A DNA stretch of 64,000 bases from Hesseltinella vesiculosa (taxonomy: Eukaryota > Mucoromycota > Mucoromycetes > Mucorales > Cunninghamellaceae). This document shows positions 23,598-33,097 of this stretch, piece by piece (the stretch's first letter is position 1; each line of letters starts with the position of its first letter). Location: contig MCGT01000012.1 in assembly GCA_002104935.1 (NCBI GenBank), forward strand, positions 1 through 64,000. Direction: 5' to 3'. Made by a program: the position numbers and the translations under genes. The notes beneath the pieces were generated by a model. The model ran no database searches and was not told the origin of the DNA. It saw only the letters and a list, made by a program, of their open reading frames with translations.

Positions 23598-24998
23598 TTA
23601 AGATTGTAACAATTGGGCGGATGCTTTTTGTGCGTCGATACCAGCTTGGCCAGTGCAGTAAGAGTTTTTCATAAACGAGCGACAGCAATGATAGCCCCAT
23701 TGACCATCTGCCCAATAGGACCCCCAAACCGATTGATGGTTGTTGACAAACACTGGAGAAAAGAGAGGTGAGTGACGATCCTTCTTTTTTTTTTTTTTTT
23801 CGTTCAACACGTTACCATCTTCTTCATATTTGGATTTGGCTTTGGCACGCTCTTGACCTTTGATGACACGGCCAGTTCGGGAATATTCGACATAGTTTTC
23901 GGTTTGGGCAAGCAAAAGTTCCTTGGGTAGAGATTCGAGATGCTCAGCACCACCGTATTTTTCAAGGATGCTTTGCTGGGTCGAGTCGCGCACCTTGTCC
24001 TTTTTGCCTTCGAATTCTTTGTGTAAGAGGGCGACTTGGGTGGGGTTGGCTTGGAGGTGGACTTCTGTGCCTCGGTCAGCAGCTTGCCAAGCAAACATCT
24101 GGACCTTGGCCATTTCCGTGGAATCGCCAGTGTAGCGAGTAAAGTTATCGCCAGCAAAGGTACCGTCGTCGGATTCACGGTTGGGTAATGGGTTGGCACG
24201 CATCGATCGCGTCTTGGGATCATAATGAGCAGACTCGGTGTCGAGGTTGAGCAGGTATTTGGCTGTGTCTTCACGAATACGTAGGTTGCGAATGGTGGTG
24301 CGGGTCTTTTGGTTGACATGCTGACCAGGCATGTCGGCTTCGTCTGCATACTTGTCATCGTCGTCATCATCGTCTTGCTGTAGCTCGGTTTTGAGTGAGC
24401 TTCCACGATCCAGCTCAGATGCCTTGGCTTCTCGTCGAGCGTCTTCAATCTTGCTGTATTCTTCAATCACCTTGTCATGTTCCTTCGAATCGTAGCCGTT
24501 CCATCGATCTCGTTTTTCATCCCAATCGAGATCCACATTTTGCACAATTTCATCGGCCTGGATGTCCTCTCCTGTCCATCGAGCTCCTTTTTTCCGTGGC
24601 CGTTCCATGCAGTCCTTGGTTTTGTGTGTCAATGCGCCACAGTTTTCGCAAGCTCCCTTGCGATATTTCGTAGCAGCGGGTCCCTATCAAACGTGTGAGT
24701 CAAGGCGAGAGAGGCTAGATGGACTTACAGCTCGTTTACCACGGGCATACCAATAGTTATCATCGGCTGTGAACTTGGCTCCTTTACGTTTGACTGGCGC
24801 ACGTTGATGCTTTAAAGAGACCTTGCCAGTGTCGACGTACCAGGGAGCATTCAACATAAACTGAGGTGTGTGGGGGTTGATTTCGTTGCCTTCATCGTCA
24901 ATAGCAGCAGGAGCCGTACCGGCTTTTCTTGCCGCATCAAGATCTTTTTGTTTACGGTATTCTTCTTTTGTTAATCGATTGGATTGTAACGATGACAT
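23598..24998 (-). CDS. SLU7: Pre-mRNA splicing factor SLU7
   Basis: Exons 24998-24729, 24683-23816, 23752-23598; 430 residues. The SLU7 CCHC zinc knuckle lies at residues 102-115 ([14 protein letters not shown]). It is followed by the diagnostic [14 protein letters not shown] and, upstream, N-A-P-W-Y. Charged helical segments follow, and a C-terminal block S-V-W-G-S-Y-W...W-G-Y-H-C-C. SLU7 acts in the second step of splicing, helping position the 3' splice site. Exon phases are consistent and the usual domain order is complete. Confidence 0.95.
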
Positions 24999-25272
24999 TG
25001 GAAAGAAAATGTATGGGAAAAAAAAGAATCGGTCCAACGCAACAGTGCAGGTTTTTGTTATTTTTTTTTCCCTTCCGTTTTTGATTGGCCGACGGTTTCT
25101 CCGCCTTTTCTTTTTTTTTTTTTTGATTTTTCTCCTTGTCACATTGAATGGTGTCAGTTTTTTTTTTTCTTTATGTATAAAAAAAACATTTCAATGGAAA
25201 GATGGATATAGGAAAAAAAATGAAAAAGACAACCAGAGGGACCTTGACAAAAAACAGTTTTTTTTTTTTTGC

Positions 25273-25500
25273 TCAAGGAGTAAAACCACAGTAGCATGAA
25301 CCTTGGTAACAGACTGAACGCAAAGGGCGACCAACATTTTCACCTGAACATTTTTCCGCACAGTTACCCACACAGGCTTGGCCAAAGTCACAGTTTTGAC
25401 GCTTGGCAATGGGGCCCAAATACTGGGCTTCGGCTTGCGTGGCCATCAACAAGGCAAACACAGTGGCGACCAACAGGAATACAGTTTTAGAGTATGACAT
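25273..25500 (-). CDS. Small secreted cysteine-rich peptide, defensin-like
   Basis: Single exon, 75 residues. A signal peptide (hydrophobic core about 6-20, likely cut near A25) is followed by a short propeptide ending K33-R34, a Kex2-type site. The predicted mature part is 41 residues starting with Q35 and holds seven cysteines at 37, 43, 47, 51, 64, 69 and 71. The spacing C-x5-C-x3-C...C-x4-C-x-C matches the cysteine-stabilised alpha-beta (CS-alpha-beta) pattern of defensins if C51 is set aside; an odd cysteine number is unusual. Antimicrobial or host-interaction function is inference. A strong TATA element lies 75 bp upstream. I know no named homologue. Confidence 0.8.
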   Translation of the reverse strand: MSYSKTVFLLVATVFALLMATQAEAQYLGPIAKRQNCDFGQACVGNCAEKCSGENVGRPLRSVCYQGSCYCGFTP

Positions 25501-25573
25501 GATTTGATTTTTGATAAAGAGATAGAAAAAAAAAGAAGACGAGAAAAGAGGAATTCATTTCTTTGGTGGCTCC

Positions 25574-25583
25574 TTTATATAAA
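25574..25583 (-). promoter_or_regulatory. TATA box of the defensin-like gene
   Basis: TTTATATAAA, a self-complementary strong TATA element, about 75 bp upstream of the ATG at 25500. It is the clearest TATA box in the window and suggests strong or inducible expression. Confidence 0.6.
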
Positions 25584-26182
25584 AAAATGGAATGAACAGA
25601 TACAGGAGGAAAGATCGAGGAGACTTTTTCTGGTGTCATGACAAGCAACTCTTTTTTTGAAGTGAAAGCACACTTTTTTCTAATTTATCGAGACCCGATG
25701 GGTTCCCCAATTCACATATTTTCCTGGGCGCTCTCTTTTTGAGATGGTTGTCCTCAGTGTATGAAATGGCAGTGCTTCTAATTTGGGCATCCGCGAGCGA
25801 TGCGCTATGAGAAAAAGGGACGCGGGTCGCTAATAGGAGGCGCCCCCCCCCAAGGAGATCGAGGCTTTGAAAAAGACCGTTGATGAAAAAGGAGCACTGA
25901 GACAGATGCATGAATTTTGACCGAGGAGGGGGAGGGCAATTAAGGAGGCTCTCAAAGGAGCAATCGACCTGATCCTTTTTTTTTTTTAACACCATTTAGC
26001 ATCATATTGACACTTTAGAAACTCAAGATGGTTCAGCAAAAGGGGCAAAGGAAGGAGGCTGGAATCCAGAAAAATAAAAGAGTGACAAAGATAAAAACAA
26101 AAAAAAAAAAAGGAGAGGGGCAACGATAGGTTGCTTTTTATTATTAGCAAGGTATAATATTACATATAGGAGGAAATGGAGC
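25584..26182. other. Intergenic upstream of the defensin-like gene
   Basis: 600 bp holding upstream regulatory sequence of the small peptide gene and the 3' end of the membrane-protein gene. A run of nine C occurs near 25845. No gene recognised. Confidence 0.45.
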
Positions 26183-26857
26183 CTAAGTAGCATGGTTGTA
26201 GACCTGCTGAGGTGAAGGGGTGTAGGCAGGAGGAGGCAATTCAGGGAGGCCATCCACATTGGCATCATCCTGGGTAAATCGAGTCGACGTCTCGGCCAAA
26301 AGCTTTGCAGGAGGAGCCGAAGGCTGAGGAGCCGTCGCTTGTAGAGGTAAAAAGAGGCGTGCATGCGTGTCGGTGGTCGAGGACAGGGGCTCTACCAGGT
26401 CAGGCGCAGAAGGCTGAGGCTGGTACACTGCGATGGCCAAGTCTTCGTCTTCACTGTCGGTTGGATTGGTTGTCATCGAGGGGTTGGCCAGGAGTTGGGG
26501 TGGTAAGGGCGGTGGGCGTGAGGAGGAAGCGCATGAGTAACGGTCTGAGGCGTCATCGTCGAGAGGTTCGTCTGGTTGCAAGATAGGTTCCTTGTCATGC
26601 TTGCGTCGTTTGATGCGGGTGAAGATGACAATGGTGGTGACAATAGCAATCAGGCCCAGCCCCCCTACCAGCGAGAGGATAATGACCATTCGTTTCAGAG
26701 CCGCCTGGTCGTCATCCAGCTGCTCTTCCAAACTTGCATTCTGACTGGCCTCGCTTTTGTTGGAAAGAGCCATCGTTCCCTCATCTTTATGCGGCCAGGG
26801 TGAAGCAGCTGTCATTGTCAGGCATAGACATATCCACAGCCAAAGTGTTGTCGACAT
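26183..26857 (-). CDS. Single-pass type I membrane protein with PPxY-containing cytosolic tail
   Basis: Starting at ATG 26857, the single-exon product is 224 residues. It has a signal peptide (S-T-T-L-W-L-W-I-C-L-C-L...), a very short luminal part of about 40 residues with N-x-S sites, and one hydrophobic span of about 23 residues near 55-78 (I-I-L-S-L-V-G-G-L-G-L-I). A basic stop-transfer R-I-K-R-R-K-H follows. The roughly 140-residue tail is Pro/Ser-rich with P-P-P-L-P-P and, near the C-terminus, P-P-P-A-Y, a PPxY ligand for WW domains of Rsp5-type ubiquitin ligases. Architecture recalls small sensors or adaptor proteins, but I recognise no family. Frames extending further upstream lack support. 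Confidence 0.7.
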   Translation of the reverse strand: MSTTLWLWICLCLTMTAASPWPHKDEGTMALSNKSEASQNASLEEQLDDDQAALKRMVIILSLVGGLGLIAIVTTIVIFTRIKRRKHDKEPILQPDEPLDDDASDRYSCASSSRPPPLPPQLLANPSMTTNPTDSEDEDLAIAVYQPQPSAPDLVEPLSSTTDTHARLFLPLQATAPQPSAPPAKLLAETSTRFTQDDANVDGLPELPPPAYTPSPQQVYNHAT

Positions 26858-27399
26858 ACCATCCAGCAAGCGATAGAAAAAAAGGCACGGTCGCACTTTT
26901 TTTTTCGTAGTTTTTTCGTTCAAAAGGCAAAGGCGAGCAATTGTAAAATGAGAAAGAATGCAATGCACTCGGGGAAGAGAAAGGTTTCTTTTTCGTTTGC
27001 TTCGTTTTTTCTTCGTTCGTTCCAAAGGATATCGAAAAACTGAAAAGAGGGAGAAGAAAAAAAAAAAAAAAAAGAAAGAGCGGAAAAATTGCAAAAAGTC
27101 GGGGTCAGCCATGGCTGACCACATGGTCCTTTTTACAAGTTTGCCTTGATGCATTTCCCGGTAAACATCACAACAAAACCGAATCCACCCATACATGAAT
27201 GACACAAATAATGACAAGCATCGACCTGCCCCTAAAAAGGGGAGGTGCAATAATAGAGATTGTGATTTGTGAGCAATTTTTATTTTCAGCTCAGCGGGTT
27301 CGTTCTCGTCTCACCCAAAAGGATTAAATCATAAAAAATATATACAAAACACAAAAAAAAAAAAAACTATGCTACATCAATGAAGGAAAAAAAAAGGGC
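26858..27399. other. Intergenic between membrane-protein gene and eL22
   Basis: 540 bp, A/T-rich with an A run around 27057-27073. It serves as promoter for the membrane-protein gene and 3' region of eL22. No gene recognised. Confidence 0.45.
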
Positions 27400-27753
27400 T
27401 TATTCTTCATCTTCTTCATCGTTGGCGATGTTGAAGTAGCGGAGTTGGAAGGTGTTCTTGTCCGAGGCAATCACACGGAGCCAGTCACGGACTTGGTTCT
27501 TCTTCAAAAACTTCTTGGCAAGGTACTTCAAGTAACGCTTGGAGAAGGGAATGTTGGCTTGAACAATGATCTTGTTATCAGCACGAGCGATGATCACAGC
27601 TTCGCCCAAGTTGTTGGTGCGGCCATCGACCTTGATACGGTCATGGAGGTACTTTTCGAAAGCAGCAACATCAAAGATCTTATCGTTAGCAGGAGCAGAG
27701 CAGTCGATCACGAACTTGGACTTCTTGATAGCAGCAGACTTGACAGGGGCCAT
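27400..27753 (-). CDS. RPL22: 60S ribosomal protein eL22
   Basis: Single exon, 117 residues. The sequence matches eL22 throughout: K-F-V-I-D-C-S-A-P-A-N-D, D-V-A-A-F-E-K-Y-L-H-D-R-I-K-V, V-P-F-S-K-R-Y-L-K-Y-L-like core (here I-P-F-S-K-R-Y-L-K-Y-L) and the acidic C-terminus. It is an rRNA-binding protein of the large cytosolic subunit. The absence of introns is notable in an intron-rich neighbourhood. It is divergent from PPN1, with 334 bp between start codons. Confidence 0.96.
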   Translation of the reverse strand: MAPVKSAAIKKSKFVIDCSAPANDKIFDVAAFEKYLHDRIKVDGRTNNLGEAVIIARADNKIIVQANIPFSKRYLKYLAKKFLKKNQVRDWLRVIASDKNTFQLRYFNIANDEEDEE

Positions 27754-28087
27754 TGTTAGAGGGATATAAAAGTGAAGAGGAAGAAAAAAAAGAAAAGAAA
27801 GAATGGAAAAAAAAAATTTTCACTGGCGCTTTTTCAATGGCCCTGGTCAAAGCCACTGTCTTCCGGTAAATTTCAGAACAGACACAAAAAATCCAAAAAG
27901 AGAGATGAAACCTGGCCTGTCATGCACGTGCCAATCAAAAGCTTCGCCTTCGTTTCCGTCGCACAGCGGCATTTTTTTTCGTAGTTTGAAAACGAGCTGT
28001 TCGTTTTTTTTCTTTTTTTTTTTTTTGTTCCCTTTTTTGCTCCTTTTTTTTCATTTTTTTTTTTCTCTTCTGTGTACATGTCATTAA
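27754..28087. promoter_or_regulatory. Divergent promoter region eL22 / PPN1
   Basis: 334 bp separate the two start codons. The PPN1-proximal half is almost pure T runs on the plus strand and the eL22-proximal end is A-rich. No defined element is claimed. Confidence 0.4.
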
Positions 28088-29680
28088 ATGGCCTATCGAT
28101 CACAGTGGTTTATCTCTTTTGTGATTGTCTGCTTCATGGTGGCAGCCTATGTCATCTTTGAACCCTTGATAGACCCAACGACAACCACCCGTCCTGCGCC
28201 GCCAAAGCTTCCTTCCTACGACGAGAATGATATTGGCCACTTTTTGCACATCACCGATATTCATGTAAAACACCCAGAAAAAAAAACCGTAATAAAAAAA
28301 TCGTTTTAACAGGTCTTGTCTCTTGACTAGCTTGACGAGAATTATCTCACGGGCAGCACCATCGAGTCGACCTGCCATACCAAAGACCCAGCCGCCAAAG
28401 GAGGGGCTGGCAAATATGGTGAAACGTATTGCGACACTCCTCTATTATTGGCCAACAAAACATTTGAATGGATCAAACATACTTGGCAAGATCAGCTTGA
28501 TTTTGTTGTTTGGACAGGGGACAATGCAAGGTAAACAGATAAATAAAAAAGCAAGCGCCAGTCTCACCTTCTGGCTAGGCACGACGGGGACAAGGCGATG
28601 AAACGGACAAGAGAGAGCGTCTATCGATCAAATCAGCTGACAGCCGACATGATGCTTCAGACCTTTCCAAACACACCCGTTGTCCCCTGTTTAGGCAACA
28701 ATGATGTGGTGCCGCACAACACCATCAACGACCCTCAGCTGCACAAGAAAACACGGAAACTTCTACAATTCTATCAAGCCCTCTGGCAACCTTGGATCCC
28801 CACCAGTCAGATGGGTGTGTTTGCCCAACATGGCGGCCATGTCACCCATGTGTCCCACCAGCTGCGTGTGCTCTCGCTCAACACCATGTATTTTATCAAG
28901 AAGAACAAAAAGGTGGAGGGCTGTGATCGTGATGGCGCTGCCCAGTTGCATATGGCCTGGTTTGAACAAGAAATCGACCGAGCTCGTCAGGAAGGTGCCA
29001 AAGTGCTCGTCATCGGTCATGTGCCTCCCAACTCAGACTACCGCTACTCGTGCTTGGATGCTTACACTCGTGTCTCTGCCAACTACGCTGACGTCATTAC
29101 CGGTCATCTCTTTGGCCATCTCAACAAGGATCACTTTTTATTGTACGACACCAGCCGGTCTCACGTGCGTTCGGTCGACGATGACGACCAAGACCACCGC
29201 CCTTTCCTACCTCCGCCCGCTGGCCAGCAGGTGCTTGACGGCCAGCTGGATGGGCTTCAGAAAATACCAAAATTCGCTAGAAGTCTCCGTGATATGTACG
29301 AGTCGCTCAATCCCAGAAACCTGGATCGCCTGCGGGCCGCCTCCAAAAAATCGCCTGTTGTCGCCATCCAGGTCGGCCCTTCCATCTTGCCAAAATACCA
29401 CCCAACCGTGCGTATTTATTCTTACAGCAAGACCGACGGCGTGCTTTTAGGCTATCAGCAGTTCTATGCCGACCTCAACCACTGGGACTCGCCCGAGTCA
29501 TCACAAGACTATACCCTAGAATATTCCACCGCCCTTGACTATGACATGCCTGACCTCTCTGCCGAAAGCTTTTACGACCTTGCCAAGCGCATGGTCGATC
29601 CTGATGATGCCACCGGCAACAAACATTGGAAAACCTATGTCAACAACATCTTTGTGCAAACTCGCGCCATCTTTGCTTAG
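28088..29680 (+). CDS. PPN1: Vacuolar endopolyphosphatase Ppn1
   Basis: Exons 28088-28264, 28331-28530, 28579-29680; 492 residues. A short N-tail and one signal anchor (about residues 8-24) give type II topology, as in Ppn1, which reaches the vacuole as a membrane precursor. Metallophosphoesterase motifs are in order: D-I-H (H-I-T-D-I-H), G-D-N-A-R-H-D, G-N-N-D, G-H-V-P-P and G-H-L-F-G-H. These ligate two metal ions, and the enzyme cleaves inorganic polyphosphate chains internally. The G-D-N-A-R-H-D variant separates endopolyphosphatases from sphingomyelinases, which share the fold. Confidence 0.93.
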
Positions 29681-29767
29681 CCAGTTTTGAAATCCTTGCG
29701 TCACACAAGATCAATTAAACCTGCAGTGACCCCTCTTTTTATTTTTATTGGCATGGGCATGCACCGA

Positions 29768-31604
29768 TCAGAGTCGGTAGCGATGGTCCAGGCGGTGGTT
29801 GCCTCGGTCGGCTGTGGTGTCCAGGTAAACGAGCTGCTCTTGTGCTGTCATTCTGTTCCAAAGGGCTTGTCGTTGACGGTTCATGCGTTTGTACCTCGTG
29901 CGCTGCAGCAGCCAAAGGAACGCCGTGGTTAAGTGCAAACCAACACAGAGTACGTTGCCATGATGATATCTTGGCTCGTCCTCTTGCTCTAAAAAATGGC
30001 CAGAGTGAGCCTCTTTTCCTTCGATTTGTTTCAGCTTACGGTAGATATAGGCTGCAGGGGCGCTGTTGATATTGGAAGCACCAATGACAGCAGCAAGAGC
30101 AAGGGTCCTTTTTCCAAACGGTCCCAAATTACTTTGTCCCACCAGTAAAAAAAAAAAAAAGGTCATTGAGCTTGCGACAAGCAAGTGGCTTTTCTCTCCT
30201 TTACCTCGACATCCAAGCAACTTGCATGCCATGCCATGAGGGAGCAGAGGCAGTAAAAATGGTGGCAAAATAAAGAAGCCATCGACCCGAAGCGCTTGGT
30301 AACAACAAAAGCAACATGAAACCACTCAGGCCCCAGAGCGTTCCAAACAAGCCATGCAGAGCCACCTGCCCATGCCGGTCTGCATGCGAGGCTATCCACA
30401 CCGAGAAAACGAGGCCAATCATCGATGCCGGGGCTGCCAGCAGGTTGGCTTGAGACGTCGAAAACCCATATGTTTTGATAATGGTTGGTAAATAAAGATG
30501 GATAGGGATCGCTGGCATCTGTCTTTTGTCATCATAAAAAAAAGTGCTTCAGGATCCTAATTTTTTTTTTTTTTGGGTTCCATCGAGAGCCTTACCCTAA
30601 AAACGTAATGAGCAAATGGATGTACAAGTTTCCGTCTGTCACTGTATCTTGGACATCTGTTCTCGTCAAAGCTTTGTATTGGTCCTTTTTCATCGCATCA
30701 TCTCGAAGCACCCGCAGCACGGCGATTTTTTTTTCTTTTTGGCTGAGCCAGGACGTCTTGGTTGACGCTGGCTGGGCTGGCAAGTACACTCTGGGTTTAA
30801 AAATGAGTCTACTCATAGTTGAGAGGGCGTTCGAGTGATGGACTTACAAGGCAATGACAGCAATGATAAGCGTAAAGATGCCATCCACAAGAAAGAGCTG
30901 GCGCCAACCTTGCAGACCAATGGCAGCACTGACCCGGAAAATATACGAGGCCAACACGCCTGACAGAGCCGAGGCAAAGGCTTGCACTCCCCAAAAGCAC
31001 GCCAGCCTTGTGGCCAATTCATTAGTCTTGTACCATGCATTCAGGTACACCAAACATGCCGGGATAAAACCACTCTCAAAAAAGGCAATACCGATCCGTG
31101 CTGTCAAAAAGCTGCCGAGGTCCTGCGCCAAACAATTGGGTCAGTCTAAGCTCACGCTTCTTTTTATTTTTTTTTCTCCTGCCGTTTCTTTACGTAAATG
31201 AAAGCGTGGGCCAAGGTGACGAGGGCCCAGGCAGTCATTAAAATGGGTATATAAAGATGAGGACGGATGGCTTTGTTGACGATGATGTTGGAGGGGATGG
31301 TAGTGAGAGTGAAGACCACCGAGTAGACCATGACACCTTTGCTGATGCCATCGCTGCCAAAGCCCAAGTCCTGAGCCATGTTGTCTGATATGGCATTGGA
31401 GAGGTTGGTACGGTCCATATGCAGTGTAAACGACATCACCAGCACGAATGACATCAGATACCGGTCAATTTTGGTTCGCGTCTGCGCCTCTTCAGCCTCC
31501 GTCCATGTCTCGCCCCTGTCGTCCGTCATCGACTCTGTCTCCGCCCTAATCGTGCCATATTTGGCTGTGCTCGTAGCTACCATTTTTTCATGTTCACTCG
31601 CCAT
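29768..31604 (-). CDS. MFS transporter, anion:cation symporter family (allantoate permease/Dal5-like)
   Basis: Exons in coding order: 31604-31194, 31122-30848, 30811-30596, 30522-30205, 30131-29768; 527 residues. About twelve hydrophobic spans can be traced. The first contains L-H-M-D-R-T-N-L-S-N-A, the typical fungal ACS-family D-R-x-N motif. Later come the loop G-F-S-T-S-Q-A-N-L-L and G-K-R-T...G-A-S-N-I near the last spans. Family members carry allantoate, ureidosuccinate, nicotinate, biotin or pantothenate; the substrate here cannot be read from sequence. ATG 31604 is preferred because a longer frame upstream has no conserved character. Its stop is 87 bp from the PPN1 stop, so the 3' UTRs probably overlap. 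Confidence 0.87.
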
Positions 31605-33097
31605 GGTCAAGACGATGAATTCAAAATCAAGAAGAGAAAAGGAGCCATAAAAAACATAAATGTAGGATGAAATCTTGAAACGCAAGGAAAACAGAGCAAT
31701 GGCCATCCCGATACCCGCACCCGGTGTTCTCATCCCTGCAAGGAATGGTGCAATACAACCTTTTTTTTTTTTTTTTCACCAATCCTGTCACTGGCAACTC
31801 ATTTCAAGTAAGACAGAGTGTGTCGGCACTGTTTTTTTATTGTTTTTTGTTTTATTTGAAGCTGGCCATCTTAAAACAAGCGAGTCCGTCGCTCTGCTGG
31901 TGCCTGGCGGCGCATGCTTTTCTGACCTCGAGTGCATTACCACTGTATCCAATATTCAATAGCCATGTGGCCAAGGTTTTTTTTTTTTTTCTTTTACCAT
32001 GATCATCGTTCGCCATATCTCATTTGTGTGCCAAATTTGAAGCAAATGGATGGAGGTCAGTTTTTTGATGAGTTTTGATTTTTTCCCAGGTTCAAAAATC
32101 CCAAGGCGTGAGTGGATGTTTTTTTTTTTTTTTTTTTAAAAAAAAAAGAAGTGCTGTAAAGCCAATTTTGATCCCTTAGATTAGCTTGACATTTTGCATG
32201 CGAATAACGCTTCATTGAAGGTGTAGGTGCTGAAAGAATCAAATGGATCTGTGATGGTTGCCCAGCTAACTTGATGTCAATAGCGTTTTTGGAAAGGGTA
32301 CATAAAACTCAATTTCCGCCGATTGGCTCCGTTTGCAGGAAACAGCTTGGCTACAGGCATTTTGCTATAAAAAAAGAGACGCTTTCTTATGAATCACTGG
32401 TTGGCTTGAAAAAAGAACCTTTGCATTTCGACGCTGGTGCGCAGCAAAAGTAGATATGATCGCACCCTGATTGGCCAGGCTCTTCTCTCTTTTTCAATTT
32501 TCGGATTGCAGGCTCTAATGGATAGCCTCGTCAGATCACTTCCGCCAAGTCAAGGCTGTAGAGACAGTGGCAGAATGTTTTTATCGATTTTTTTTTTCTG
32601 GACCACGCCGCCACGCGGACCGTTGGTGCGTTTAGTGTGAGAGCCACATCCCGCTTTTGACTGGTTGCGCGGTTAATTCTTTTTCTTTTTGCTCTCGGCC
32701 ATGAGCGAAAATGTCTTTTTTTCCACAATTGCTTTTTTTTTTTTTTGGTTGTGGCACCATTGACAAAGAAGGCTCACCTCCTGCCCCATCCGTTGTCACT
32801 TATGCATGCGGACATTGTTGACATTTGAATTGAAAGGTAATGCAAAACCGTTTTTTACTGAAATGTCTGGCCATTCGACTTGATCAAACCAGATCTCATT
32901 GCGTGATCTCTTCCTTTGTTCATTAGAATCATCTGCAAAATAGCCCACAAACGAAACGGCGCTCCAACGTTTCATTGCGCACAAAAAAGGTAAAAAGTGT
33001 CAATGGCATTGGTAAAAGGCGCCACAGGTCCATTTCTTCCTTTTCTTTTTTTTTTTTCCCAACTCCTGACTCTCTTCTCTGTGAATTTCTAGTCACC
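31605..33097. other. Divergent intergenic region, possible degenerate repeat
   Basis: 1.5 kb between the transporter and MurQ-fusion start codons, with several A/T tracts. Around 32240-32275 the block GTTGCCCAGCTAACTTGATGTCAA resembles the outer arm of the inverted-repeat family at 16.9-17.5 kb, so 31990-32275 may be a decayed copy. A probable 3' splice site (TTTCTAG ending 33092) lies six bases before ATG 33098, suggesting a leader intron. Confidence 0.4.

Noticed and set aside
31605..31733. N-terminal extension of the MFS transporter
   Set aside because: The upstream in-frame ATG adds a hydrophobic segment not expected before the charged N-terminus of this family. ATG 31604 is followed by a typical cytosolic tail.
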